64,000 nt of DNA. Source: Prevotella sp. (GTDB lineage Bacteria > Bacteroidota > Bacteroidia > Bacteroidales > Bacteroidaceae). This document shows positions 44,699 to 53,632 of this stretch, one piece after another. The position numbers were made by a program, and so were the translations under genes. The stretch's first letter is position 1. Each line of letters begins with the position of its first letter. Location: assembly GCA_024684515.1 (NCBI GenBank), contig JAIKWS010000116.1, positions 1 to 64,000 on the forward strand, given 5' to 3'. The notes under the pieces are model-generated. The model was not told the DNA's origin, searched no databases, and saw only the letters and a list, made by a program, of their open reading frames with translations.

Positions 44699-44830
44699 AA
44701 CATATGTTCGTAGCCCAAATAACATATGTTCGTAGGCCAAATAACATATGTTCGTTGCCCGATGAACATATGTTCGTAAGCCAAATAACATATGTTCGTT
44801 GCCCAATGAACATATGTTCCTAAGCCGATG
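44699..44830. repeat. 22-bp tandem repeat with AACATATGTT palindromes, 6 units
   Basis: Six contiguous 22-bp units begin AACATATGTTCGTAGCCCAA plus AT, with variation only in the last ten bases. Each contains the palindrome AACATATGTT, often extended to GAACATATGTTC. A partial seventh unit follows. There are no spacers between units. Confidence 0.93.
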
Positions 44831-44995
44831 AACCTATGATTCGAAAAAACACCCACTCGGAAACGCTATGGCGACCTCTAGCTAATCATGTGCTTTCGTT
44901 GCAAGTTGATGCCAAAAGGGAAGGGTGAGGATGTAAATCTTTTTCGCACTCCGAAGAAAGCCCGTTATTTCTCCCCTTTTATGGAGAAAAAATTC

Positions 44996-45061
44996 CCTAA
45001 CTAGGAAAAATTATTTTCCTAACTAGAGAAAAATATTTTCCTAACTAGGAAAAAATAATTC
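44996..45061. repeat. 22-bp tandem repeat on CCTAACTAG, 3 units
   Basis: CCTAACTAG recurs at 44996, 45018 and 45040, exactly 22 bases apart, with AT-rich filler. Part of it (45026-45055) has a near-identical inverted copy at 53251-53280. Confidence 0.85.
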
Positions 45062-45064
45062 GCA

Positions 45065-45090
45065 AACGATGGCGGAAAACCGCCATCGTT
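45065..45090 (-). terminator. perfect 11-bp hairpin, probable terminator of PP2C gene
   Basis: AACGATGGCGG (45065-45075), loop AAAA, CCGCCATCGTT (45080-45090). On the minus strand a T-rich tract follows. It lies about 145 bases beyond the PP2C stop codon. Bases 45091-45233 hold no recognised gene. Confidence 0.6.
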
Positions 45091-45233
45091 GATAGATTTC
45101 TGTTTGTAAGATATTTTCAGTAAAATGAATGTCTGCCAGTATTCCTTCTCTCGTCAGCTAGCAGTTCTTCCCTCGCTAGCCAGAAACTTTAGCGCAAGCC
45201 TACGATGCCTCTTTCCGTCAGCACGAAACAACT

Positions 45234-46592
45234 TTATTCCTCTGTTTTGGTTGCAGAGCCTTCATCAGGAGTCCTCGTTGCAGTCGTGATGATAGCGGGC
45301 TTGCTTTCTGGTATCTCGTCGGGCTCGATGGGTGAGATCTTGTCTGTAGCTTTTTTCTCAAGATAGGGTTTGGCTGACGATGGGATGGCATCATCTTCTC
45401 CAGCAGTCTCGTCGGCATCAGTATCTGATTCTTCGTCAGGGATGGTATTCTTGATGCTTTCTTCTTTTTGCTCGGTCTGCTGGCTGTTGTCCTCGTCTTC
45501 ATTGGCTGGCGTTTCTTTCTTGCCGCTGAACAAGAGAATGGCTCCTATGATGAGTGCAATGGAAAGAAAGACGATAAGTGCAATAAGTGTGAGGTTTTTC
45601 CTGTTCTTGTTCTGGTTAGTAGAAGCGGATGAAGCCCAATGTTCTGGCTGCCCACCTATATTATTATTGTGATGAGCAGTATTGGCAGCTACGGCAGTGG
45701 CATGTGGGTCGATTTGTGCCGTCTGTGCTCCTGCAGAGAAGTCCCATACCCTGTCTTTCTGCTTGTCGTGCAGGGCTTTGTTCTTGCTGAAAGCTTCTGC
45801 CTCGTCGCTAAACAGCAGGTGGTCGTCCTCTTCATGTTCCACAGCCTTGATTCTGATGAGATATGCCGAATGGTTGTCGGCATTGCCCTGTGTACGTCTG
45901 ATGAGCTCGTTGACCTTCTCCTCGTCGCTGGTATTGGCTTTCAGGATGCTCATGATCTCGTCGTCGTCCATGATTTCCAGCATGCCATCGCTGCACAGAT
46001 AGAAATAGTCGCCTTCACGAATATCGGTGATATGTACGAGAGATGCCTTCATACGCTCCTCCTGGTAGGGCTGCATGGCTTTCAGGATAATGTTCTTTCG
46101 TGGCGAGGTGTCCATCTCGTGATAACTGATTTCTCCTAGCTCATAGAGCTGTTGAACCAGCGAATGGTCTCTCGACCGGTATAGGATCTGGTTAGTCTGA
46201 GGTCTCAGGTGGTAGATTCGGCTGTCGCCAATGTGTGCTGCCAGACATCCACCCTTGTGCAGGCAGATGCAGGTCATGGTGGTGCCCATCACACCTTCGT
46301 GCATCACGTCGGCAGCATCAAGTGTGGCATAAGCCTTTGCCAGTGCGTCTTCAAAGTCCTTGTCGAAGAACTGCCCGTTGGCAGCCAGCGACTCTTCTGC
46401 CTGTTTGCTAAGGCCTTTGCATACAGCGGCACTGGCAACTTCGCCTTTGTCGTGACCACCCATGCCGTCGCAAACCAAGAATAGTCTGCTGCCGAGGGTG
46501 GCCTCTCCTTTCAGAGGATAGATGCTGTCTTCCTGGTTCTTGCGGTTGCCAAGTTCTTGTATTGCCTGTGGCTGATAAAGCTGGAATTTCAT
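45234..46592 (-). CDS. PP2C-family serine/threonine phosphatase with membrane anchor
   Basis: The 452-residue protein has an N-terminal PP2C domain (about 1-245) with metal-binding aspartates in LFLVCDGMGGHDKGE near 40, AAHIGDSRIY near 115 and YLCSDGMLEIMDDDE near 190. A linker follows, then one membrane helix near 340-362 (LIALIVFLSIALIIGAILLF) and an acidic, low-complexity tail rich in Glu, Asp and Thr. The phosphatase domain is cytoplasmic and the tail outside. The start at 46592 matches the domain start. FHA proteins such as the one at 10.6-11.4 kb commonly read the same phospho-threonines. Confidence 0.92.
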   Translation of the reverse strand: MKFQLYQPQAIQELGNRKNQEDSIYPLKGEATLGSRLFLVCDGMGGHDKGEVASAAVCKGLSKQAEESLAANGQFFDKDFEDALAKAYATLDAADVMHEGVMGTTMTCICLHKGGCLAAHIGDSRIYHLRPQTNQILYRSRDHSLVQQLYELGEISYHEMDTSPRKNIILKAMQPYQEERMKASLVHITDIREGDYFYLCSDGMLEIMDDDEIMSILKANTSDEEKVNELIRRTQGNADNHSAYLIRIKAVEHEEDDHLLFSDEAEAFSKNKALHDKQKDRVWDFSAGAQTAQIDPHATAVAANTAHHNNNIGGQPEHWASSASTNQNKNRKNLTLIALIVFLSIALIIGAILLFSGKKETPANEDEDNSQQTEQKEESIKNTIPDEESDTDADETAGEDDAIPSSAKPYLEKKATDKISPIEPDEIPESKPAIITTATRTPDEGSATKTEE

Positions 46593-46637
46593 TGGTGAAC
46601 AAGTTATAGTTGTTGTTGTAAGTTCTAATTGTGGTGG

Positions 46638-46645
46638 CAAAGTTA
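46638..46645 (-). promoter_or_regulatory. promoter -7 box (TAACTTTG) of PP2C gene
   Basis: A perfect minus-strand box, 46 bases ahead of the start codon at 46592. Confidence 0.65.
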
Positions 46646-46811
46646 GGAATAATATTTGAAACGACAAAAGAAAATACCATCAATGTTGTCTTTCTACCAA
46701 TCTTTTTTACTACCTTTAACTGTCGTAGAAGGCACTTTCGGTCGAGAAAACAGAAAAACTCCGAGTTTACTCGCCTGAGCACCGCTAAAAAAGAAAAATA
46801 CGCGAAGAAAA

Positions 46812-46843
46812 TTTGGTTTTCTTCTCGCTTATTTGTACCTTTG
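46812..46843 (+). promoter_or_regulatory. promoter of pheT operon
   Basis: TTTG (46812-46815), 20-base spacer, TACCTTTG (46836-46843). The whole element, spacer included, is almost the same as the DUF2027 promoter at 27899-27930. Confidence 0.87.
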
Positions 46844-46890
46844 CACCCAATTAAAGAAATAAATAGTTGTAAAATAGTCAAAATAGCAAG

Positions 46891-49365
46891 ATGAACATTT
46901 CTTATAAGTGGCTGAAGGAATATATTGACTTCGACCTTACACCGCAGCAGGTGTGCGATGCATTGACGTCTACGGGGCTTGAAGTTGACGCATTGGAAGA
47001 GGTGCCTGCCATACGTGGTGGCCTGAAGGGTCTCTATGTAGGACAGGTGTTGACCTGTGATGTACACCCTAATAGTGATCATTTACATGTGACAACCGTT
47101 GACCTGGGCAAGGGCGAGCCCTCGCAGATAGTATGTGGCGCACCTAATGTGGCTGCTGGTCAGAAGGTCATCGTTGCCGACTTGGGATGCGTGCTCTATG
47201 ATGGCGACAAGGAGTTCGTCATCAAGAAGTCGAAACTGCGTGGTGTAGAGTCGAACGGCATGATCTGTGCGGAGGATGAAATTGGCGTGGGCAGCTCGCA
47301 CGACGGTATCATCGTGCTGCCTGACGATGCTGTGGTGGGTACGACGGCAGCAGCCTATTACCAGCTGGAGAGCGACTGGCTCATCGAGGTCGACATCACG
47401 GCCAACCGTGCCGATGCACTCTCTCACTGGGGTGTGGCTCGCGACCTCTATGCCTGGATGAAGCAGAACGGATACCAGACGTCGCTCCATCGTCCATCTG
47501 TTGAAGACTTTGTGGTGGACAACAACAATCTTCCTGTCGATGTGGTGATTGAAAATACCGAGGCTTGCCGTCGCTATGCCTGTGTGAGCATCACCGACTG
47601 CGAAGTCAAAGAGTCGCCAGAGTGGCTGAAGGAGAAACTGACCGTTGTTGGTCTGCGGCCTATCAACAATATCGTGGATATCACGAACTATGTGATGATG
47701 GCCTATGGGCAGCCTCTGCATTGTTTTGATGCCGACATGGTGAAGGGCCACAGGATAGTGGTGCGCACCATGCCCGAGGGCACACCCTTCCAGACGCTTG
47801 ACGGTGTGGAGCACCAGCTGAGCGACCGCGACCTGGCCATTTGCAATGTCGAGGATCCCATGTGCATTGCAGGCGTATTCGGAGGCAAGGGTAGCGGTAC
47901 CTATGAAACGACGAGGAACGTGGTGCTGGAGTCGGCCTATTTCCATCCTACCTGGATACGCAAGTCGGCTCGTCGTCATGGGCTGGGAACAGATGCCTCG
48001 TTCCGTTTCGAGCGTGGCATCGACCCTAATGGCGTCATCTATGCCTTGAAGCAGGCAGCGATTCTCTGCAAGCAACTGGCAGGCGGCAAGATATCGATGC
48101 AGATACGCGATGAATATCCGTCTCCCATCCCCAATCCCCATGTCTCGCTGCAGTATGACTATGTCAGGTCGCTCATCGGCAAGGAGATTCCTGCCGATAC
48201 CATCAAGTCGATCTGTGAGTCGCTGGAGATGAAGATCCTCAGCGAGGCGGCAGAAGGCATCTTGCTTGAGGTGCCCGCCTATCGTGTGGACGTACAGCGT
48301 CCCTGCGACGTGGTGGAGGACATCCTGCGCATATACGGATATAATAATGTGGAGATTCCAACACAGCTGAAATCGTCGCTGGTGATCAAGGGCGACGAAG
48401 ACCGCAAGCACAAGCTGCAGAACCTGGTTAGCGAGCAGCTGGTGGGAGCTGGATTCTCAGAGATACTCAATAATTCGCTCACCAAGGTGGCCTATTATAT
48501 GACGAACGACGACCAGGGGGATTCCTATCTGAAACCACAGGTGGTGAAGATCATGAATCCGCTGTCGCAGGATCTGGGTGTCATGCGGCAGACTCTGCTC
48601 TACGGAGGACTGGAGAGTGTAGAGCACAATGTGAAGCGAAAGACCCACAACCTCCGATTCTTCGAGTTTGGCAATGTGTACTTCTTCGATCCAGAGAAGC
48701 AGAACGAGGACAATCCCATGCAGGCCTACAAGGAGGAGAACATGATGGCGATGTGGATCACTGGCAAGCGTGTGCAAGGTTCGTGGGCACATCCCGATGA
48801 GGAATCGAGCTACTACGAACTGTCGGCTCACGTGCGGAATATCCTCCAGCGCATTGGTATGAAGCCTGGCATGATCGTGACCAGGAAGAGCGACAACCCC
48901 ATTTTTGCAGATGGACAGCAACTGGAGAACAGGGGAGGTAAGAAACTGATAGAGATGGGTATTCTGTCGAAGCAGCTGCTCAAGCAGTTCGACTTGCAGC
49001 AGCCGGTATTCTTCGCAGAGCTGAACTGGACACAGCTGATGAAGGCATCGCGAAAGAACGAGGTGCTCTATACGGAAATAGCAAAGCATCCTGCCGTTAG
49101 CCGTGACCTGGCGCTGCTGGTCGACGCAAGCGTGGAATTTGCACAGATAGAGCAGGTAGCACGTCAGTCAGAGAAAAAACTGCTCAAGAGTGTTGAGCTG
49201 TTCGACGTCTACGAGGGCAAGAACCTGCCGGCAGGCAAGAAGAGCTATGCCGTCAACTTTATCCTGCAGGACGAGGAGAAGACCATGAACGACAAGCAGA
49301 TAGACGCCATCATGCAGAAACTTATCGCCAATCTGAAGAAGCAACTGAATGCAGAGCTGAGGTAA
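46891..49365 (+). CDS. pheT: phenylalanine--tRNA ligase beta subunit
   Basis: PheT pairs with PheS to charge tRNA-Phe. The 824-residue product is of normal length. A tRNA-binding OB fold occupies about 40-150 (VGQVLTCDVHPNSDHLHVTTVD), the B3/B4 domain about 215-390 (RPINNIVDITNYVMMAYGQPLH), B5 about 405-475, the catalytic-like core about 480-700 and a C-terminal FDX-ACB domain about 730-824 (AKHPAVSRDLALLVD). The pheS gene is not in the window. It opens the operon pheT, yebC, GH2, TSCPD. Confidence 0.97.
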   Translation: MNISYKWLKEYIDFDLTPQQVCDALTSTGLEVDALEEVPAIRGGLKGLYVGQVLTCDVHPNSDHLHVTTVDLGKGEPSQIVCGAPNVAAGQKVIVADLGCVLYDGDKEFVIKKSKLRGVESNGMICAEDEIGVGSSHDGIIVLPDDAVVGTTAAAYYQLESDWLIEVDITANRADALSHWGVARDLYAWMKQNGYQTSLHRPSVEDFVVDNNNLPVDVVIENTEACRRYACVSITDCEVKESPEWLKEKLTVVGLRPINNIVDITNYVMMAYGQPLHCFDADMVKGHRIVVRTMPEGTPFQTLDGVEHQLSDRDLAICNVEDPMCIAGVFGGKGSGTYETTRNVVLESAYFHPTWIRKSARRHGLGTDASFRFERGIDPNGVIYALKQAAILCKQLAGGKISMQIRDEYPSPIPNPHVSLQYDYVRSLIGKEIPADTIKSICESLEMKILSEAAEGILLEVPAYRVDVQRPCDVVEDILRIYGYNNVEIPTQLKSSLVIKGDEDRKHKLQNLVSEQLVGAGFSEILNNSLTKVAYYMTNDDQGDSYLKPQVVKIMNPLSQDLGVMRQTLLYGGLESVEHNVKRKTHNLRFFEFGNVYFFDPEKQNEDNPMQAYKEENMMAMWITGKRVQGSWAHPDEESSYYELSAHVRNILQRIGMKPGMIVTRKSDNPIFADGQQLENRGGKKLIEMGILSKQLLKQFDLQQPVFFAELNWTQLMKASRKNEVLYTEIAKHPAVSRDLALLVDASVEFAQIEQVARQSEKKLLKSVELFDVYEGKNLPAGKKSYAVNFILQDEEKTMNDKQIDAIMQKLIANLKKQLNAELR

Positions 49366-49400
49366 TCAGGAGACAACCAAATACAATACAAATATCTATT

Positions 49401-50132
49401 ATGGGAAGAGCATTTGAATATCGTAAGGCTACTAAGCTGAAGAGATGGGGCCACATGGCCAAGACATTTACCAAGATCGGCAAGCAGATTGCCATTGCCG
49501 TAAAGGCTGGCGGTCCAGAGCCGGAGAACAATCCTGCACTACGTGCCATCATCGCCAACGCAAAGCGTGAGAACATGCCCAAGGACAATATCGAGAGGGC
49601 CATCAAGAACGCTATGGGCAAGGACCAGAGCGATTACAAGGAGGTGACCTACGAGGGATATGGACCACATGGCGTGGCTATCTTCGTAGAGACACTGACT
49701 GACAATACCACACGTACCGTGGGCGACGTACGGTCGGTATTTAATAAGTTCAGCGGAAACCTTGGCACACAGGGATCGCTCAGCTTCCTCTTCGATCATA
49801 AGGCCGTATTTACCTTCAAGAAGAAAGAAGGGCTTGACATGGACGAGATGATTCTCGACCTGATAGACTATGGTGTGGAAGATGAGTTCGACGAAGACGA
49901 GGAGACGGGTGAGATTACCATCTATGGCGATCCCAGTAGTTTCAGCGCCATACAGAAGCATCTCGAGGCAGAGGGCTATGAGGTGACGGGAGCTGAGTTT
50001 ACTCGTATTCCTAACGACCTGAAGGAAGTGACTCCAGAGCAGCGTGAGGCCATCGACAAGATGGTAGAGCGGCTAGAGGACTTCGACGATGTGCAGACGG
50101 TATATACCAATATGAAGCCAGAAGAGGAGTAA
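49401..50132 (+). CDS. YebC/PmpR family protein
   Basis: The 243-residue protein matches YebC from end to end: MGRAFEYRKATKLKRWGHMAKTF-type opening, then KAGGPEPENNPALRAIIANAK near 37-57, MPKDNIERAI near 59 and YEGYGPHGVAI near 84. YebC proteins have long been called transcriptional regulators; recent work points to roles at the ribosome. It lies 35 bases after pheT, and its last base overlaps the first base of the GH2 start codon. Confidence 0.95.
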   Translation: MGRAFEYRKATKLKRWGHMAKTFTKIGKQIAIAVKAGGPEPENNPALRAIIANAKRENMPKDNIERAIKNAMGKDQSDYKEVTYEGYGPHGVAIFVETLTDNTTRTVGDVRSVFNKFSGNLGTQGSLSFLFDHKAVFTFKKKEGLDMDEMILDLIDYGVEDEFDEDEETGEITIYGDPSSFSAIQKHLEAEGYEVTGAEFTRIPNDLKEVTPEQREAIDKMVERLEDFDDVQTVYTNMKPEEE

Positions 50133-52486
50133 TGCTAGTTCTACAAAGATTGTTGACAACGGCGGCCGTACTGGTCGCCACTGTCGGAGCGTCTGCACAG
50201 AAGCAGACGCTTTTTGACTTCGGATGGGAGTTCGAGCAGAACGGGAAAACCATCAATGTCGACCTGCCGCACGACTGGGATATCTATGCAGGACCCGATG
50301 CTGCCTCTGGAGCAACGAAAGAGGGAGGTGGATGGTATCCTGGAGGCAAGGGTGAATACAGGAAAACGTTCAAGACGCCTGTCGGCGAGCTTGTAAGACT
50401 ACACTTCGAAGGGGTTTACCAGCAGGCGCAGGTATTCGTCAACGGGCTGCAAGCTGGTCACCATACCTATGGCTATACACCTTTTACGGTTGACATGACA
50501 CCTTTTCTCTATCATGACGAGGAGGAGGACAACGAGGTGGTGGTGAAGGTCAACAATGCCGTACAGCCTAACTGCCGATGGTATTCGGGATCGGGCATCT
50601 ATCGCCATGTGTGGCTACAGACAATGCCCTTTGTGCATATCGAGGAAAATGGCATCATGGTCTCGACATCCGACATCTCTGACAGCCAGGCGACAGTCAT
50701 GGTGACGGTGGCGGTAGTCAACGAGGCTGATTCCGTGCGCCGGATAGACAATGTGGAGGTGGCCTTCGAAGGGGGTATCTTCAAGTCTGCCCAACAGGAG
50801 GGTGCTGGTCAGGATGCACGCGAGCTAAAGCCTGGCGAGAAAGCTACCTTCACCAGGAAGTATGTCATCAGCAAGCCACGCCTGTGGTCGCTAGATGATC
50901 CTTATCGCTATCAGGCTACCGTACGCCTGAAGGAACAGGGAAAGACTGCCGACAGACGCACCGTGAGGTTCGGCATACGATCCATATCTTTTGATACCAC
51001 GGGCTTCCGGCTCAATGGCAAGCCTCTGCTCATCAATGGTGCCTGCGTGCATCACGACGATGGCGTGCTGGGGGCTATGGCCTTCGATGCTGCTGAGGTG
51101 CGCAAGGTGAGTCTGATGAAACAGGCGGGCTTCAATCTCATACGTACCAGTCACAACCCATCTACGACGGCTTTCCTCAATGCCTGCGACTCGCTGGGCA
51201 TGCTCGTCATCGACGAGGCTTTCGACGGATGGCGGTCGTCAAAGACAACCTACGACTATCATCTGGTGTTCGATTCGTGTTGCCGCAGCGATATCCACAG
51301 CATGGTGCTGCGCGACCGTCTTCATCCTAGCGTCATCAGTTGGAGCATCGGCAACGAGGTCATCGAGCGGAAGGATCTGCGTGTGGTTACCACAGCAAGG
51401 CAGTTGAAACGCTACGTCAGGGAGGTGGATGACCAGCAGCGACCCGTCACGGAGGCCCTTTGTGCATGGGACAGCGACTGGGAGATCTACGATCCACATG
51501 CAGAAGTCCTTGATGTGGTGGGATACAACTATATGATGCATAAACACGAATCGGACCATCAGCGCGATCCCAGTCGCGTGATGTGGCAGACAGAGAGCTA
51601 TCCTCGCGATGCCTTTGTCAACTGGAGCCGCACCAGCGACTATCCCTATATCGTTGGCGATATCGTATGGACAGGGCTCGACTATCTGGGCGAGTCGGGC
51701 ATCGGACGCTATTACTATGAGGGAGAGACAGAGGGCGAGCACTATCGACAGGGGGGACAGCCCGAGTGGCATGGTGCCTATTGCGGCGATGTCGATATCA
51801 CAGGATGGCGCAAGCCCATTAGTCACTATCGCGACATGCTGTGGAACGACATCAGGAAGCCCTACATCGCTGTAAAAGAGCCAGATGGCTATCATGGACG
51901 CATCAAGGAAACCCAGTGGAGCGTGTGGCCGACATGGGAGAGCTGGAACTGGAATGGTTGGGAAGGAAAGCCCATTGAGGTCGAGGTCTATACCAAGGAC
52001 CCCTCTGTGGCTCTCTATTGCAACGGCAAGCTCATGGATACAAAACAGGTGAGCCGCGACACGGAATACAAGGCGGTGTTCAGAATAGACTATCAGCCAG
52101 GAGAGTTGAAGGCTGTCACCAATAGCGGCAACGCCATCCTGGCAACGGCTGACAGGCCGGCTCGGCTGAGGTTAACGCCTGATAGGACAGTCATTGCTGC
52201 CGACGGACAAGACCTTTCTTTCATCACCGTCGAGGTGGTCGACAAGCAGGGTAGGGTGGTTCCTGATGCGGCTCTGCCTTGCGCAGTCAGCGTCAGCGGA
52301 TGCGGACAACTGATGGCAGCGGCTAGTGCAGATATGAAGGACTTCGAACCGTCGGTATCCACACAGGTCACCACTTGGAAAGGACGGGCATTAATCGTGG
52401 TGCGCAGTGCCCGACAGACGGGGTCGGCAAAGGTCGCCGTCAGGTCATCGCTACCCACGGCAACGACAACAATTAAGATTAAGTAA
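50132..52486 (+). CDS. secreted beta-galactosidase-like GH2 enzyme
   Basis: The 784-residue product has a signal peptide (1-22, ending GASAQ). The jelly-roll sugar-binding domain is about 25-165 (CRWYSGSGIYRHVWL near 148), the immunoglobulin-like domain about 170-285 and the barrel about 290-590. SIGNEVIE holds acid/base E409 and WQTESYP nucleophile E488. RTSHNPSTTAFLNACDSLG near 338 is also typical, and C-terminal beta domains (600-784) complete it. Beta-galactosidase is likely; other GH2 activities cannot be excluded. The start overlaps the yebC stop by one base, an unusual pairing of a carbohydrate enzyme with translation genes. Confidence 0.93.
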   Translation: MLVLQRLLTTAAVLVATVGASAQKQTLFDFGWEFEQNGKTINVDLPHDWDIYAGPDAASGATKEGGGWYPGGKGEYRKTFKTPVGELVRLHFEGVYQQAQVFVNGLQAGHHTYGYTPFTVDMTPFLYHDEEEDNEVVVKVNNAVQPNCRWYSGSGIYRHVWLQTMPFVHIEENGIMVSTSDISDSQATVMVTVAVVNEADSVRRIDNVEVAFEGGIFKSAQQEGAGQDARELKPGEKATFTRKYVISKPRLWSLDDPYRYQATVRLKEQGKTADRRTVRFGIRSISFDTTGFRLNGKPLLINGACVHHDDGVLGAMAFDAAEVRKVSLMKQAGFNLIRTSHNPSTTAFLNACDSLGMLVIDEAFDGWRSSKTTYDYHLVFDSCCRSDIHSMVLRDRLHPSVISWSIGNEVIERKDLRVVTTARQLKRYVREVDDQQRPVTEALCAWDSDWEIYDPHAEVLDVVGYNYMMHKHESDHQRDPSRVMWQTESYPRDAFVNWSRTSDYPYIVGDIVWTGLDYLGESGIGRYYYEGETEGEHYRQGGQPEWHGAYCGDVDITGWRKPISHYRDMLWNDIRKPYIAVKEPDGYHGRIKETQWSVWPTWESWNWNGWEGKPIEVEVYTKDPSVALYCNGKLMDTKQVSRDTEYKAVFRIDYQPGELKAVTNSGNAILATADRPARLRLTPDRTVIAADGQDLSFITVEVVDKQGRVVPDAALPCAVSVSGCGQLMAAASADMKDFEPSVSTQVTTWKGRALIVVRSARQTGSAKVAVRSSLPTATTTIKIK

Positions 52487-52491
52487 AGAAA

Positions 52492-52767
52492 ATGGCCACA
52501 AAACATATACAGTATGAGACGTCGGGCACATGTTCCGTGATGATCGACGTCACCTGCGATGAGAACGATGTCATCCAGCAGGTGTTCTTCCTCGGTGGCT
52601 GCAATGGCAACTTGCAGGGTATCTCGCAACTGGTGCGTGGACAGAAAATCGACGATGTCATCCGTAAGCTCAATGGCATACGCTGTGGTACCAAGCGCAC
52701 CTCGTGTCCCGATCAGCTTTGCAGGGCCCTGGAACAGCTAAGACAAGCCCCTTTGCAAGATGTCTAG
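52492..52767 (+). CDS. TSCPD-domain protein (TIGR03905-like)
   Basis: The 91-residue protein has the TSCPD domain motif: GTCSVMIDV near 12, GGCNGNLQGI near 35 and GIRCGTKRTSCPDQL near 62-76. The four conserved cysteines suggest metal binding. Such domains also occur at the C-terminus of ribonucleotide reductases; the free-standing form has no known function. It starts five bases after the GH2 stop, as the last gene of the pheT operon. Confidence 0.9.
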   Translation: MATKHIQYETSGTCSVMIDVTCDENDVIQQVFFLGGCNGNLQGISQLVRGQKIDDVIRKLNGIRCGTKRTSCPDQLCRALEQLRQAPLQDV

Positions 52768-52791
52768 GCCCCTTGCGCAGGGATAGCGTGT

Positions 52792-52853
52792 AAGCCCCTC
52801 GGCATGTTTCTAAGCCCCTAGTCATGTTTCTAGAAAGCATGCGAGGGGCTTTC
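52792..52853 (+). terminator. terminator of the pheT-yebC-GH2-TSCPD operon
   Basis: AAGCCCCTC near 52792-52800 followed by GGCATG pairs with GCATGCGAGGGGCTT (52837-52851), giving a long GC-rich stem and then TTTC. Four copies of AAGCCCCT or AGGCCCCT (52745, 52766, 52792, 52812) precede it at spacings of 20-26 bases, forming a small degenerate repeat. Confidence 0.75.
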
Positions 52854-53250
52854 TAATCATTAGAGTTTGGGGTATGCATGGTTTGACGTTAAGATATGTG
52901 CGGGGATAGACGACCTGTGTCAATCGTTTGTTGAAAGATTTTACTTGTATGGAGAATCCTACAACTTTAGATGACGTTAGTTTATTAGATGCATAACCCT
53001 CACTTGGCAATACTGTGTCCAGCCCTCCTTTTGTGTGCTTTTTTCCTATTATTAAAAAAATACTGAAGTTTTTTTGCCCAACACCTCATACAATCTTCGG
53101 AAAAGCCGATAAACAGAGGGGTTTTACATGGGGTGGGTGTTGCCCAAACACCTCGTAAACACCTCATAGACTCCTCATAGTCACATAACAGGTGATGGAT
53201 AAGAATAAATAAAAGAAGTTTACATGGAAAAGGGGGCTAGGATGGCCATT

Positions 53251-53280
53251 TTTTTTCCTAGTTATGGAAATATTTTTCTC
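53251..53280. repeat. dispersed CCTAGTTA-type repeat copy
   Basis: These 30 bases match the reverse complement of 45026-45055 with only a few differences. The copy lies inside the large inverted-repeat element. Confidence 0.7.
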
Positions 53281-53476
53281 TCGCCTAGTAGATTGTGTTT
53301 TGTAGTGTAGTAACAAATTCAGGAGAATTATTGGTGTGAAAAGATTTTACAAGCGATAGAAATATGTCGAAATTGGCAATTAAAATAGTTTACAATATAA
53401 AGTCTCTCAAAGATAGCTTCTTTGGGACAAAGATTGGTAAAAGTGAAAAATTGGACTCAAATAGTACGATTTTTAT

Positions 53477-53565
53477 GAGGTGATTTGTGAGGTGTTTGTG
53501 AGGTGTTTATGAGGTGTTTGTGAGGTGTTTGTGAGGTGTTTGGGAGGTGTTTGGGAGGTGTTTGG
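53477..53565. repeat. 11-bp tandem repeat (GAGGTGTTTGT), 8 units
   Basis: Eight head-to-tail units of GAGGTGTTTGT or GAGGTGTTTGG; the first is 12 bp and the rest exactly 11 bp. Three units of the same sequence lie inverted at about 53149-53181. Together they form the inner arms of the large inverted repeat. Confidence 0.93.
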
Positions 53566-53632
53566 GCAACACCCACCCCCTATGAAACCCTTTGTACAAA
53601 GGGCTTTGCGGGAATTTGTATGAGGTATTGCC

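Larger units (their letters stand above)
53079..53632. repeat. large inverted-repeat element, about 550 bp
   Basis: A perfect 25-bp inverted repeat (53130-53154 with 53555-53579) is flanked by further imperfect inverted similarity: CCTCATACAA near 53090 mirrors TTGTATGAGG near 53617, and the T-rich ends also match. The inner ends are 11-bp units, three on the left and eight on the right. About 250 AT-rich bases between them encode nothing recognisable. The form resembles a miniature inverted-repeat element, but no target-site duplication was identified. Confidence 0.75.

Noticed and set aside
47083..48411. 442-codon open frame on the minus strand
   Set aside because: It lies entirely inside pheT on the opposite strand, its product has no recognisable motifs, and it reflects codon bias of the real gene. 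The frames antisense to the aminotransferase (12475-13575), aroF (14312-15196), tyrA (15398-16180), nadE (29189-30238) and GH13 (54487-55515) genes were rejected for the same reason.
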